In this document: positions 48,901 to 59,948 of the stretch, one piece after another
Layout: the number at the start of each line of letters is the position of its first letter
How positions within the stretch are numbered: position 1 is the stretch's first letter
Assembly: GCF_000003605.2 (NCBI RefSeq)
Contig: NW_003108091.1
Span: forward strand, 276,119-336,066
Direction: 5' to 3'
Length of the DNA: 59,948 nucleotides
DNA from: Saccoglossus kowalevskii
Lineage: Eukaryota; Hemichordata; Enteropneusta; Harrimaniidae
The notes under the pieces: model-generated
Databases searched by the model: none
What the model saw: only the letters and a program-made list of their open reading frames with translations
What the model was told of the DNA's origin: nothing
Translations under genes and position numbers: made by a program

Positions 48901-51900
48901 GTCTGGTACTTTTCTCACCAGTATCTCACATGCTCTCCTGCTAGGACTGGCACCTTCACCTTCAATGGTTCTTTCACGTAGTGTAGTCGTAGAAGCACCA
49001 AGTCTGTATTATTACACAAACACATATAAAACAAACTACTGCAGTATGTGGCTAACAATGGCAAACAAATGAATAACAACATACTTGATAGCTTGCTGCT
49101 CAAATTACAACAACAAAAACTTGCGATGTATTGCAAATGGGACGTTGTAACTAACAACAAACAAAGACACTGTGCCTTAAGTTGGTATAGTACAGTACAC
49201 GTTTGTTATGAAAAATATATCTGGACAGGCGGACTAGATGTTTTATATGAGGGAGAGCTGGGTTTATTTATAGCAAAAGTTCAGAGTTGAATGTACAGCG
49301 TTTCTACCTGAAATGGCTGTATGACGAATGGTTCACAGAACTTGTTTTAGCAGTATACATCAAATGTATGTTGGCTTGTATGTACATAAACTGTGTTTGG
49401 GGCTTCATAGAGTTACTTTCTACATACTACACCCAAATGTTACAAACTGATTGAAGTTGTCATTTGAATTGTTAGCTAACCGAGGCGAAGATTCCACGCT
49501 GAGTTTGGCAAGATATTTCATCACGCCTGGCTTTATTGATGCTTGACAGTTCAGAGTTTTCCATTTTAGTATTTTCTAACCTTATCGAATTGCAGAATGT
49601 CAGCACATTTTCTACTAGTAACCGGTCTAAAGTGTTGTCACACAAACTGTGAATGTGCGTCCCACTTATATGTATGTAGCTGTGTTCGAAAATCAATACC
49701 TGAGTGACGTCAGTGGTATTTATTTAATATTGCCATACTTCACTATGGTAGTCATTTTGAATCAAGAATTGCAAAAATCTAAAATCCTGAGGCTTATGAT
49801 TCTAAAATTAATTTCCAGACAGAAAGATTTTATTCATTTCTTTAAAAAATGTAGCTGCAGATTCATGCAAAAATGTGAAGATTCTTGCTTGAACAATAGC
49901 CTTGACATTTATATCATAGATAACTACCTTTGTATACCGGTACCTCAGTGGTTATGCAGATATTACAATCAAATTAGCAGTAGTAATATTAACCAGGGAT
50001 CTCCCTAGCAGTTATTGAGTGCAGTTACCAGCAGTTCAGGTCGATGAACTCACCCCTGGTAAAGTTTTACTGCTACTCTGACACCTTTATTGGGTTGTTT
50101 ACTATGTTTGCTCTTGCTGCCAACTTGCATGTGTTCTGATAATATCAAACCTATTTTGGTGCATCACAATAATTTGGGTCCAAAATTTAGTACAGTTTAT
50201 AAACTTCACTATTTAGGTAGAATGTGTATAATTTCTAGCAGCAAAAATTAAGTATATAATAAATTAATATATTTACTTTTCAGCCATTTTACTTAGGGTT
50301 TGCAACGAGGCATCCAGGTCTTCACTCATCAGACCTGCTAACATGCCATTGTCCTCCACTCCTATTTCGTATATTGCTTCGCCCTGACCTTCACGTAACC
50401 GCCATTTCATCTGTGTTACCAAATGCTCAAATCGTGATGGTGAAGGATTCACTAGCTTCAGCTATAAATTAGAACACAGCAAAATCAAAGTCTGCCGAGG
50501 ACAGTGAATAATTGAAACACTAGTACAGCAAACTCTTTGATTGACATTCAATTAACCTTCTATCCCACCTAAACAAAAGTAATTTTGAATGTGAAAACAA
50601 CTGAACAATAATTATAAACAATTCAGTGCAAACAGGAGCTAAATCACCTCACTTTTATGCATTACATCGGAGCCAAACTACTGCTCATCCCACCGATAAA
50701 CAGGAAATTATTATTAAAACGGATTTACACAGTTGTGGACGAACAAGAGCAGAGTTTCGACCGGGTTCATCCATTTTGCTCTAAGCCCAATAGAACATTG
50801 CCCTCAATTACTTAGTATGAAAAAATTAACAGCATGGCTGAGAACGATTTTGATGTCGTGCTTGTGTTGTTTCTTTACAAAGACAAGCAAGGATGTAGCA
50901 AATGATTATTGCCCAACGTTGCCATCGAACAGCTCTGATTTTTGCAATTATGGGTGCTATCATTTGTCATCTATAGTTATCCCTACAGTGTGGCAACATA
51001 CATGTAGTAGTCATTGGCAGGACTAGATAGTTATATACATGATTTTGATGCGCTTACACAATCGGAGCCATGTCAATGCTATTAGAGCTCAATCTTGAGG
51101 GGTTTTTGTAGCAAAACTTGGCTCGATTCGAATACTTATACATACATGTAGCCATTTTTTCTTGGCTTGAGTGGTAACAATAGAGGTGATGATGATTAAT
51201 GTAGATGTACAACAATTATTGCAGACAATACAATTAATATTTTTAGTTGCAATTGTAGCAATTCATGTTTTTGTCATAACTTCAAATATAAATTGCCCAT
51301 AGAGGCTCCTGATATCAATGTTTTTCAGTCAGATATTTCATACTATAAATAAAATAAAAAATACAAACCTTATACTCAATATTGCCTTGCTCCACCTGAA
51401 ATATAGTTAAAATATAGTTATTTCAAATATGTGTTCATTAGTGATAACAATGCGTCATCAGAAGTTATGACAATAAAAATATTTCTCTTCTCACAAACAC
51501 ACAACCTGAGGTTTGACAAAAACTATGAACCAAACTATAGATCTCACATACAACTATTTATTTTCACAATGAATACTGAACGACAAAAAGTTCAACTTTA
51601 TGTTGTTGTTGCTGGTAGGTATTTGGTGATTTTATGGCATTTGTGAGGACAAAATATCATGAATGTATAGCTATGACTATGTGTCTTAACGCTCCCAGTG
51701 ACATTTTCACTGATACAAAATTGAGCAATTTTCTTTGACTCTTGAATATTAGTACCGTATTACCAGTATGGATGCAATAATTAAAGGTAGAACATGAATT
51801 TAGTCCATTATAATTCCAGAAGACGTACCTGCACTTTATGCAAATTTTATTCATAACGTGGCAGTTTCTGGCTCATGAATATTCATTAATTTGTGGGTTC

Positions 51901-54900
51901 ATTCTTAAGGATGTAGTAGACTTTCGTGGTGATTTTTTTTTCCATTTTTTTTTCTTTTATTAAACGTTGACTTGTACCTATATGCAGTCATATGACCTTG
52001 TTTTTTTATGATATCATGTTTTGATTTTAAGAAAAAACGGCCTTTTTAAAAATATAAAAATAATTTACAAGTAACGGAAGTATGTGCACATAGGATAAGC
52101 CCTTATGAGCCAAAACAATAACATTTGTAATTAGCATAATCCTGCAAATAAACATTGCCTGTACGCGTCCTCTTCGAATGACCGGACGCACTCACTCTTT
52201 GCTGATAGTTCAACTAACATCGCATCGCGTTTCTCTATTATATATAGGGGCGATATATTTTGGGGAACAAGAGTTAGAAAGGGGGAATTAGCAATCTTTA
52301 GGGGGTTAATACAAAAGAAGTGACCCATCTGGAGAGCAGCAATCATCCTCGTGTCTGTTGGTGTGCATGTGACTTGCAGCTGTTAACCTTGTTTGTACTT
52401 CAACACCCGCTTCAACTGCTGTGACTGGCCTTCATGTGAGGTAGTATTATTGTGTTCTGTTATTGAACTGACTTGAGTTCTTGATATACTGTAGCTTTAA
52501 GCTGTATATGTCTTTAACATCTTTCATATCTTTTGTAGGAGTGTCCAGTCTGTGATTCAAACTTTCAATCTTTGAGTTTCCAGCGCACTGTCTTGTCCAC
52601 TGTACCACAAGGGTCTTCATGCAAGCGATAGGATTGACGATCTATTTATAGAACTGTCCTCAATAGCATTTTAAAATCCAACGAACCAGAAGATCCGAAC
52701 CTGCGATCTCTCCCATTACTGACAGTGTACCAAGCGGGCAGTCACAGAATTAAATAATTTGTTGTAATACTTAGCTTTATTGCAAGTTAGTGTTTGCGAG
52801 AAAAGACAGGAATGAGAATTGAACCTGGGTCCTTCTGGTTACTCGGTAGGCTAGTGACCCACAAGAGCATGATGAACTGACTGCTTGTCTTTGCATTTGA
52901 TGAGACTATATAATGTGTATATATAAAGATATAATACATATTTCCATTATGGAGTCACAATATTGCCAATTTCTGCTTGTGTAAACTATATTTATGCCAT
53001 AACTCGTTAGTGTACATCTTGAGTCTCAACCTATTTGGTGTTTGCCATTTGCGTTGACCATATCTGATCGACCCTAACCCTAATGCCAAGACACGTTCCT
53101 GTTAAAAATTGTAGCTCAATAATGATACTCTCTCGCGTTTATTTAATTTCCACCATTACAAGTTGTTAAATTGAGAGAATATATGTGTGGACAAATATTT
53201 AGGACTTATTTTGGTGTAAACAACTCTTGATCAATTAATTTCCACCATTACAAGTTGTTAAATTGAGAGAATAAATGTGTGGACAAATATTGGCCATGTA
53301 TTTGTGAGTAAATACCTATCGTTTAATTAATTTCCACCTCTACAAGGTTGTTAAATTGAGAGTATAAATGAGTTGACAAATATTTGATACTTATTTTGGT
53401 GTAAAGAACTTGTGTTTGATCAACTTCCACCATTGCAAATTGTTAAAATAATGAAATAAATATACTGGTATCATTGGATATTTGATTTAAATGTGAAACT
53501 TTCTAACAAAATGTTAACTGCTGAATTTGAACCCTCAATCAACAATTCCATAGACACCGTATAAATACCACAACACCACAGAAGATATTCATCTGTTGCC
53601 TGAATTGTTGTTGTAATATAGGGAACGCCATTGTGACATTTTAATATCTAGCAAAACTTATCTTGACTTGGGTCTTCTGTTTATCTCTTGTCACGCTCTG
53701 GTAACTGTTGAACAAATTGCGTGTCATTCAGGTTAAGACGTAAGTTATTTTATTATTTATTCATTCAATTTTGCATGGTGGAGTTTTGTGAGGTTTATTA
53801 TTTTTTCGCGACATTCTTTGTTTGTTATGGTTTGAGGGATTTCAGTTTATTTGATTTACGTTTTTTTTACAATAGCTCTGAGTCAGTGGGATTCAAACTC
53901 ACTGCCTTTTACAAGCTAATTTTGTTTTATCTTGCCTTGCCACGACGTTGGTCGTTGAGTGGTGTTTATTTTGCTAACAGTAACTACATCAATGTTCCGA
54001 TTAGTTGAATGGAAAAGCCAAAACAATTGCTTCGGTTCCGGTATGTGTATATCTAGTGGGATTCGAACCCTTGCCGTTTGTATTAGGTGTTTTTTCATTT
54101 CCCAAGTTTGCTACGCCGTAATATGCGACCACTTCCCCGTTTATTGTGATTTTGTGAGGGTTTAATAATGTTTTCCTCGCCCTTCACCCAATTGAAGGTC
54201 ATGTATTTTGTGACGTCACCAATTGTATGTAGGTAGACCATGAATTTGTCCTGTGATTGGACAGGTTATTTATTTATTTATATGCTGGCGGGAGACAACA
54301 AACTGAATCAATGACAATAGCAGAAGTGAGGCAATTCCAAAATATTTCATATTAGAGTATAAGAAAAATAAATTTGACCCTGGTTAGTGCATGTGTCAGC
54401 GCAAAAATCAATGCTTGCAACTTTTTTCCCTTTTTCTTTCAACACCATTCTCATGACCTGAGAAACAAATTTTTACTATTGAAATTATATTTTTTGGTGC
54501 CTGAACATAATTTTATTTTTACAAAAGATACAAAAAAAGTACAATTAGTCTGAAGTTTATGTATTTGGAAGGGTATTCATATGCAAATTTCAAACAACAA
54601 CAGCGAGCCTGGAGAAAGACATTGGTCTTGATCATTATTATTTGAACAAGTCGATTCTCCAATTGTTTATTTCTGTCAAGGCGTCTACCGTCAATACCGC
54701 AGCATACACTGCACTTTCCGCACTGTAAAGCTTGATTGTATTCTGTTTTTTTTAATGCTACATCATGTGATACGTAACTCCATTGCTAGGATACCATAGT
54801 GATATGTGCGTCAGTCGAAGGCAAATCGTTTCTCACTACAACAAGCAGTCAGTCGGTCACTTTGACCTTACGTCACAAAAGGTTACAATGTACGAATCGC

Positions 54901-55120
54901 TGGCAAAATGCTCGTTCCTCGGCAAGTTCTTTATTCTAAAATAACGGAAAGCTAGCGAATTCATTTGGAAAACTGTCACAGATATGTGCAAAAGGACCTG
55001 GGATAAAAAAACAAAATAAACAAACCGTAACGTTTACGTTACCTCTGGAGGAAGGCTTGACATACATGGCATCGATTTCTTATCGCTTGTCCCAGCGTCC
55101 ACATTAAGACTCGGATTCAT
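39992..55120 (-). CDS. GTPBP2: GTP-binding protein 2, 12 exons
   Basis: GTPBP2 is a translational GTPase-superfamily protein related to GTPBP1 and linked to Pelota-dependent ribosome rescue. Coding exons (minus): 55120-55043, 51395-51369, 50461-50277, 49003-48892, 48715-48518, 46709-46535, 46102-45886, 45237-45102, 44686-44628, 44149-43975, 41073-40912, 40150-39992. All have GT-AG borders with matching phases and total 560 aa (human 602). Exon 1 ends SSLPPE, exon 2 is VEQGNIEYK, and exon 3 is [20 protein letters not shown], as in human GTPBP2. G1 is GNADAGKST and G2 lies in RTSSIS (exon 5); G3 is DLAGH (exon 6), G4 SKID (exon 7), G5-like SSVSG (exon 8). Beta-barrel domains follow in exons 9-12 ([36 protein letters not shown]). 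The end KGIGQVTKV favours GTPBP2 over GTPBP1. An in-frame TAA 21 bp upstream supports Met 55120. The N-terminus is shorter than in vertebrates. Confidence 0.95.
42071..42453. mobile_element. 383-bp foldback MITE with TA duplication, GTPBP2 intron
   Basis: The left end CATTACTTGGGGTTTGCAAC (42071-42090) is the exact reverse complement of the right end at 42434-42453. TA flanks both ends (42069-42070, 42454-42455). Homology between the arms continues through TATGGTGACAT and CCAAGATCC to about 70 bp, but the right arm holds about 13 extra bases. No coding capacity; a Tc1/mariner-type MITE is likely. Confidence 0.85.
45460..45597. repeat. About 31-bp tandem repeat, 4.5 copies, GTPBP2 intron 7
   Basis: Units GAAAGTCA(G/T)TGTGACTCC start at 45460, 45491, 45522, 45549 and (degenerate) 45580. 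They are imperfect, with one unit shortened to 27 bp. Confidence 0.8.
48518..48715 (-). CDS. GTPBP2: GTPBP2 exon 5 (P-loop and switch I)
   Basis: It codes 66 residues: [18 protein letters not shown]..., the Walker A/G1 loop, then [20 protein letters not shown], the SGRTSSIS segment containing the G2 threonine, and [10 protein letters not shown]. It is in frame from acceptor AATAG to donor CAG/GTAAAT. It is the most conserved exon of the gene. The vertebrate P-loop GNVDSGKST differs only at two positions. Confidence 0.95.
52550..54080. repeat. Cluster of tRNA-like B-box fragments (SINE remnants?)
   Basis: Several sequences resemble the reverse complement of a Pol III B box: GATCCGAACCTGC (about 52694), AATTGAACCTGGGTCC (about 52818), GGGATTCAAACTCACTGCC (about 53888) and GGGATTCGAACCCTTGCCG (about 54058). 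The last gives GGTTCGAATCCC exactly on the minus strand. None folds into a full tRNA (acceptor and anticodon arms not found), so tRNA-derived SINE debris is the likelier reading. Confidence 0.4.
53141..53470. repeat. About 92-bp tandem repeat, 3.5 copies
   Basis: AATTTCCACC(A/T) starts units at 53145, 53237, 53329 and (diverged) 53422. The units share AAGTTGTTAAATTGAGAG and GTGGACAAATATT. They lie in the intron between GTPBP2 exons 1 and 2. Confidence 0.85.
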
Positions 55121-56251
55121 CACAGCTGACTGTTCATTGACCAATTACCGCAGCATAAACTATCAGTGATGTATTTCTTCCTATGATCGCAATATCTGGC
55201 CTTACCTGTACATAATCTTTTCAATTATAAACATTTCGCGATCGTCCCTCCATATTGCATCAACCAAGCTCAAAAATAATAGTGCCGCCAACGATGTATT
55301 TAGTGGTTGAATACTGCGCCACCAACGACAAAACAAAGGAAATCAATCAATCTTGTCTGTGCGTCGTTTAGCCTTTGTATTCGAAAGCGAAGCGTCTCTC
55401 GCTCCAAGACCGTAACCTGGCTACTGAAGATACAATTTTGTTTGCCATTCCATCAGTTTCGTTTTGTGTCATTATTTTCAGGAAGTACAGCGTAGTGCAC
55501 GCATATCATTATTACTGCATGTTGGCCCCAAAGGTGAGTAAGTTACTGCCAATTATTCTAAAAATAACGCGACGATTGTTACGACAACGATATCTAATAA
55601 TTAATGCAGGCGGAGACGGTCGTCGTGGATGGATCACAGCTGCTCACCCAAGTTCGTTTCTACTGACGTAACTAACGTACTGGGCAATAGTCGTAACGAA
55701 CACGCCAGACTAGTAGAGTATTCTGTACGAATATAACACAGCCATAGTATTTGCTGTTTGTGTGTAAATACTAGTATTTCCAATGTGTTGCATATATTGT
55801 TACAAATGCTGGTAGTGCAAATACATGTTCAACGTGTTTGTTCGTGTTTGACCTCCAGTATCTGGTACTACTTCTTTAGATAGCCCGAATGCATTGGTGA
55901 CATACATGTAGATGTCTAGTTATGGCTTCTTTCAGTTTCAGGTTAGTTAAATACTCGTTGTAAAAACAAGGACATAATTATACAGAAGATATAATCAATA
56001 TATTAATAAAACATGTAATTATTAATTTTAACAAATTTTAAATGTAAATTGTTTTCTAAATCCCTCATTTAGATGAGGAATTATGTTAATATATAACACT
56101 GTATGCCAGTCACAATATTTGTTGTCACCACACCTTTTGATGATTAATAGTAATAATTATGATTAGTGGTACAGTACATAAATGCATCAGTAACACAGTG
56201 TCTACGTAGTTAATTATTACATTATTTCATATCAATTATTTCTATTTGCAG
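55121..56251. promoter_or_regulatory. Divergent GTPBP2 / ninein promoter interval
   Basis: The GTPBP2 start codon (minus, 55120) and the ninein-like start codon (plus, 56256) face away from each other across 1.1 kb. A strong plus-strand donor, CCAAAG/GTGAGTAAG, at 55533/55534 pairs with the acceptor TTTGCAG at 56245-56251. A 5' non-coding ninein exon ending at 55533 is therefore likely, leaving about 400 bp as a shared promoter. Inference from layout. Confidence 0.5.
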
Positions 56252-56255
56252 CACG

Positions 56256-56438
56256 ATGGATGATGAGGATCATGACGTGTACGTGGCTCAGTTAAAAGAA
56301 GTATTTGATAGCTGTGATACCCGAAGAATTGGTCGATTAGACAGAATACAGCTCATTGAACTTTGCCATAAACTTCAGCTGGATGACCAGAGTGATAATT
56401 TACTAGATCAACTTCTTGGAGACGATCTCGATGAAAAG
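56256..56438 (+). CDS. NIN: Ninein / ninein-like protein, first coding exon (partial gene)
   Basis: Ninein and NINL are centrosomal coiled-coil proteins with N-terminal EF-hands that anchor microtubules. The exon opens after acceptor TTTGCAG/CACG at 56252 and codes 61 residues from MDDEDHDVYVAQLKEVFDS. An EF-hand-like CDTRRIGRLDRIQLIELC segment follows, then LLDQLLGDDLDEK before donor AAG/GTGAGT. This parallels the known start of human ninein (ARLKELFDS.DTTGTGSL...LTDLC...LL). The loop lacks some calcium ligands. Later exons (an FDQFKEAL-like exon next) are not seen in the remaining 3.5 kb and should lie beyond the window. NIN versus NINL cannot be settled. Confidence 0.8.
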
Positions 56439-58106
56439 GTGAGTAGTAGAGTTTTGGGGGTTGGTAGGATGTAAAGAAGTCTGTACTGTTATGTGTTTAT
56501 TTTTTAGTGAGATTATCGGTAATATCCATACATTCTCAAATCAAAAAAGAGGGGGATACAAAATTTTAGAGAATTTCATTCAGATCTTTACAGCAAGTAC
56601 CTATCACACAATTTTGTCCTCATAACTGCTCTCCAATTCTCAAATCATGAAAATTAATATTGACAAAAATTAAGCTGTATGTATATTTATTATTTAATTA
56701 AAAATACTAAAAATGAATGCTGTGTTGTATATTGTCACTGTAGCTGACAACAAAATAAGTTGTTAGTCCACAAATCATCTGTTTGAATGTCTAAGCTGTT
56801 ACTGGGGGGTATTGTAGTAGGTCACATTTTTGCTCAGTTCTTTCTATATCATAAATGTTCTCTAATTCTTTACATTTTCATCAGAAGATCATTTATCAGA
56901 TTTCAGTTTTGTCAACAATAGCCAAATTTGTTGCTAGATATCATAATAGCCTATTTGAGTTTTTACCATTTGTCAGTGATCACACTAGATTTTATTTTGC
57001 ATAGCTTAGCATTATGGTTGTTTCTGTATACTGTAAAAGATCTAAAAATTTGACCATCTAAATATTTGTCAAATTTTTGTCAATCTTAATTTATCAAAGA
57101 ATTAACTGTTTTTGGTTCTCCAAGTTTTTGTTCGTCTCAGATTTCTTTTCCTGAACCATTTTGTTCCATACTAATTTAGTATTTAATTAATATTATATCA
57201 TTTTTAGTTTTGTATTTCATTATTTGTGAAACTAAAATTACACTGGAAGTGCATCTAAAAGAGTTGTCTATAGCACAGGTGTAAAAATAGTGGGGAATCA
57301 TGCTTGATTCTGTGATTGACAGGAGTCACATCAAAGAAAATACTGGTGTTATATTCTCGTCCACATCCTTCTTGATTTACTGCTCTACCACAATATCTGC
57401 TGAAATTAATTTTATTTGTATCATTGTAAGATTGTGCATGGTTTTCTGACCTCATTTGGTTTGTTTATTTATCTTCTACCTGACTGGCTATGTCATAGTG
57501 TCACCTGTGAGTTGTAAAAGTATGCATTGCGTGTAGGCAACATGTGTTAATAATAACCACATTTATCGTGTCAACAAACAAATGTGCATACACTGGAAAA
57601 ACAATAATAAATCTGTCATGTGACATGTGAATTATTATTCCCATGCAAGCTGTTTACTTGGTTATTGAGTAATGAACATATAAATATGATTATTATAATT
57701 TGTGGTAGGTCACTTTATATTTTCACAGTCCACATTAGCATTATTTTAATGAGTGACCTTTGTTTATCATTCATCTCTATTGTACTAATACATAGGTATT
57801 TCAAAAGCGGAATCAAGTTCAGTTGAAGTGTGATTATATTAGGATGATACTCTTATTTTAATTTTCCTAAATGTACGATTTTGATTGATGTAAAAATAAG
57901 ACTTTATTTTTTTTTTTTTTCTGTTTTAAATATTTTTGCGATTTCTAGTCAATAAACTTAGTTGAATGACTTGTTTCAGTGAGTACAAATTATATTGCAG
58001 AGAAGAGAGTCTCTGATGCTTCATGTCTGCACATTTCTTAAATTAGATTCAATTTTAAATTTATTGTGCTTTTGATATGCATCATAAGCAAGGAGGAGGT
58101 CCCTGT

Positions 58107-58316
58107 TATACTGTAAAATCCTCTATTTTCGCTGGAATTAATATTTGCTGAAAAAACTTTTGGGTGTTTTGTATGGAATTTATTTTGACTAATTTTTGGT
58201 AAGTTGAATATCAAATATATGAAATAGGTATATTAGTTGGATTTTATTTTCCCTGAAACCTTCAGAGAAAATAGCGAAAATTAATTCCATGCGAAAATAA
58301 ATTATTTTACAGTATA
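58107..58316. mobile_element. About 210-bp MITE with TACTGTAAAAT termini
   Basis: The left end TATACTGTAAAATCCTCTAT, then TTTCGC and GGAATTAAT, mirrors the right end (ATTAATTCC, GCGAAAATAAAT, TATTTTACAGTATA). The ends are flanked by TA. No ORF. This terminus type is common among short animal MITEs. Confidence 0.85.
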
Positions 58317-59235
58317 CAACAACCGTACTGAATCATGAATGGGTACTACACCACGGTACTTTGAAATGGGAAATATGACATGGGAATTTTCTGAGACACA
58401 GCAGTTGACTGGCCTACCCAGGGGGGAGTTGCATGACACGATTGGTCAAAATAATTATCTCATTTGCATAAATTAATATTCATGAGCAATGAAAAACTCG
58501 TCTTTTCAGTAAAATTGTGCCAAAATGCTTTCCGATAGCATACATGATAATTCTAAATTGACTGATTCTATCGCTATGAACTGAAAGAATAATCGAAAGA
58601 CTGATGTAAAGGTGTTTTTTGAGACTATTTTGATCAGACTCCAGCAAACTGTTGAAAGTAACTACTTTACCCTGATCATTGCAAGTTACAGAATTTATGG
58701 AGAATGCAGAGGCTAGTTTATATTTCACTCTAGTACTATTGCTCAAAATGTTTTCAGTGACTTTTGTCAGTGTCAAGTTACCTAATCAGTATGCATTTCG
58801 AGAAACGACAGTGTGTGTGTATGTGCAGTTTAAAATGGAACAATTTTGAATGCAATAAATGCACACGTAGAACTTGGGCTTCAGCAAGATACTGTGGCGT
58901 CAAACTGGCTGTCGATTGAATTGTATTGCACTAGACATAATTTTAGAGCCTGTATTTTTCTATGTTTTGTTAAGGATTATTCTGTAAAGAAATCGCTTCA
59001 AAACTTTCCATTCAGATCGAATGGCACCGTCTCATGCAAATCCCCTCTTGGAGATTGGCCATTTGACCTCATTATTATGCATACATTTGATTCTAAGCAA
59101 ATTACTATGGAAAGTTACATTACTAAATGAATATACCAGTAAATAACATTGCTGAGGGTTGCAAAAAGTAGGTATGTGACTATACGAGGAGCATGGTACT
59201 AGATCTATATAACACTTGTATTGATAGAATTCCGG

Positions 59236-59330
59236 AATGTTCTACTTTCGCAGCCTAATTGCAGGTTTTTTCCAAAAAAACGTTGAAAAAACACAAGAAT
59301 TAGTAGAAATGTTCCTGTTTTGGGTGGATT
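59236..59330 (+). repeat. Dispersed repeat, copy 1 (GTTCTACTTTCGCA)
   Basis: TGTTCTACTTTCGCAGCCTA, GCAGGTTTTT and AACACAAGAATTAGTAGAAA match 59858-59948 at about 90%. The pair is 622 bp apart in direct orientation. Confidence 0.85.
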
Positions 59331-59857
59331 ATTGATAGAGAATAATGTCTTTATTACAAAAATGCTGAAAAACCGTGAGTTTTTGCCTTAGTTATTTTTT
59401 TATTGGCAAAAAACTGCAAACTCGGCAAATTTGGTTGCACAACTTCTCTTTATGATATACACCCAGCAACACCGATGCCAGCTGACTGTGTACAAAAGTA
59501 TGAATAAAACTAGCCGAAAAAATCACAGAGGAGTTAAAAGCCGTTGCTGGTGAAAGGTTACCCCAACTTTGGGGTCAAATTTCTTGGTAATGAAAAAAGA
59601 TATCAAAAATTTGAGTAGTAACTTTGTGCCCACACTCAAGCTGAGTAGAATGAGCTATGTCTGAAGTGTTTTATCCCAAATTTGTAGGAGGAGATACAAA
59701 TTAGTTTTATTGGCTGTTGCTATGGTGAAAGGGAAGAGCATCGCCAGGCGATGGACGCGGGGATCTATGGCAACGACCGCATGTCCATAGAGGTCAAAAT
59801 ACGCGTTCTATTTTTACGCGTTAAATTTGGCTCTTCCGTATCACCCCCTCCGAAGTG

Positions 59858-59948
59858 TTCTACTTTCGCAACCTAACTGCAGGTTTTTCGAAAAACGTCG
59901 AAAAAACACAAGAAATAGTAGAAATGTTCCTGTTTTTTGGGCGGATTA
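59858..59948 (+). repeat. Dispersed repeat, copy 2 (cut by window end)
   Basis: TGTTCTACTTTCGCAACCTA, GCAGGTTTTTCGAAAAACG and TAGTAGAAATGTTCCTGTTT match copy 1. It runs off the window end. Confidence 0.85.

Larger units (their letters stand above)
56439..59948. other. Ninein intron 1 (to window end), repeats only
   Basis: No further coding exon was recognised after the donor at 56438. The interval holds a MITE (58107-58316), a dispersed repeat pair (59236 and 59858) and AT-rich sequence including a poly-T run near 57907. Confidence 0.5.

Noticed and set aside
53078..53096. Telomere-like CCCTAACCCTAA
   Set aside because: Only two units, internal and isolated; chance or a trivial interstitial trace.
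54050..54085. tRNA gene on the minus strand (GGTTCGAATCCC)
   Set aside because: The T-stem beyond the core does not pair and no acceptor or anticodon arm can be drawn.

Overview
The window is nuclear DNA of an AT-rich animal genome. It holds multi-exon genes with GT-AG introns, long repeat-filled introns, non-LTR retrotransposons, MITE-like elements, satellites and one assembly gap (35610-36278). The gene set (PKDCC/VLK-type secretory kinase, PP1-beta, GTPBP2, ninein) is metazoan. The protein similarity and repeat style suggest a marine invertebrate, possibly an invertebrate deuterostome. I cannot name the species from the sequence alone. All gene calls rest on reading exon translations and splice sites against remembered family sequences; no search was run.

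Layout. (1) 1-5378: no coding sequence recognised. (2) 5423-11847, minus strand: a PKDCC-like (vertebrate lonesome kinase) gene in at least five exons, with a type II signal anchor, a divergent kinase domain and a Cys-rich C-terminal module. (3) 15.4-21.1 kb: a transposon-rich block with a decayed Tx1/L1-type LINE ORF2 (16021-19643) bracketed by 120-bp direct repeats, followed by a second, CR1/Jockey-like RT fragment. (4) 21985-31459, plus strand: an intact eight-exon PPP1CB orthologue of 325 aa, with repeat-filled introns. (5) 31.5-40 kb: the interval between two convergent genes, with a TIR-bounded element that contains the assembly gap. (6) 39992-55120, minus strand: an intact twelve-exon GTPBP2 orthologue of 560 aa. 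(7) 56256 onward, plus strand: the first coding exon of a ninein/ninein-like gene, head-to-head with GTPBP2 over about 1.1 kb.

The genes do not form a pathway; they are ordinary neighbours. PP1-beta is a cytosolic/nuclear Ser/Thr phosphatase, GTPBP2 a translational-GTPase relative linked to ribosome rescue, PKDCC a secretory-pathway kinase and ninein a centrosomal protein.

The most unusual signal is a very small palindromic sequence with ends CTCAGACTAGT / ACTAGTCTGAG. One 33-bp copy (16408-16440) lies inside the LINE endonuclease region between 7-bp direct repeats (gttctat). Removing it with one repeat copy puts the two halves of the LINE reading frame back in register. A near-perfect 27-bp palindromic copy lies just past a PKDCC splice donor (6917-6943), and a half copy lies at 20735-20751. 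This looks like a mobile or insertion-derived palindrome far below normal MITE size. A second good case is a 976-bp TIR element in PPP1CB intron 3 whose empty site can be read from a paralogous repeat copy in intron 6.
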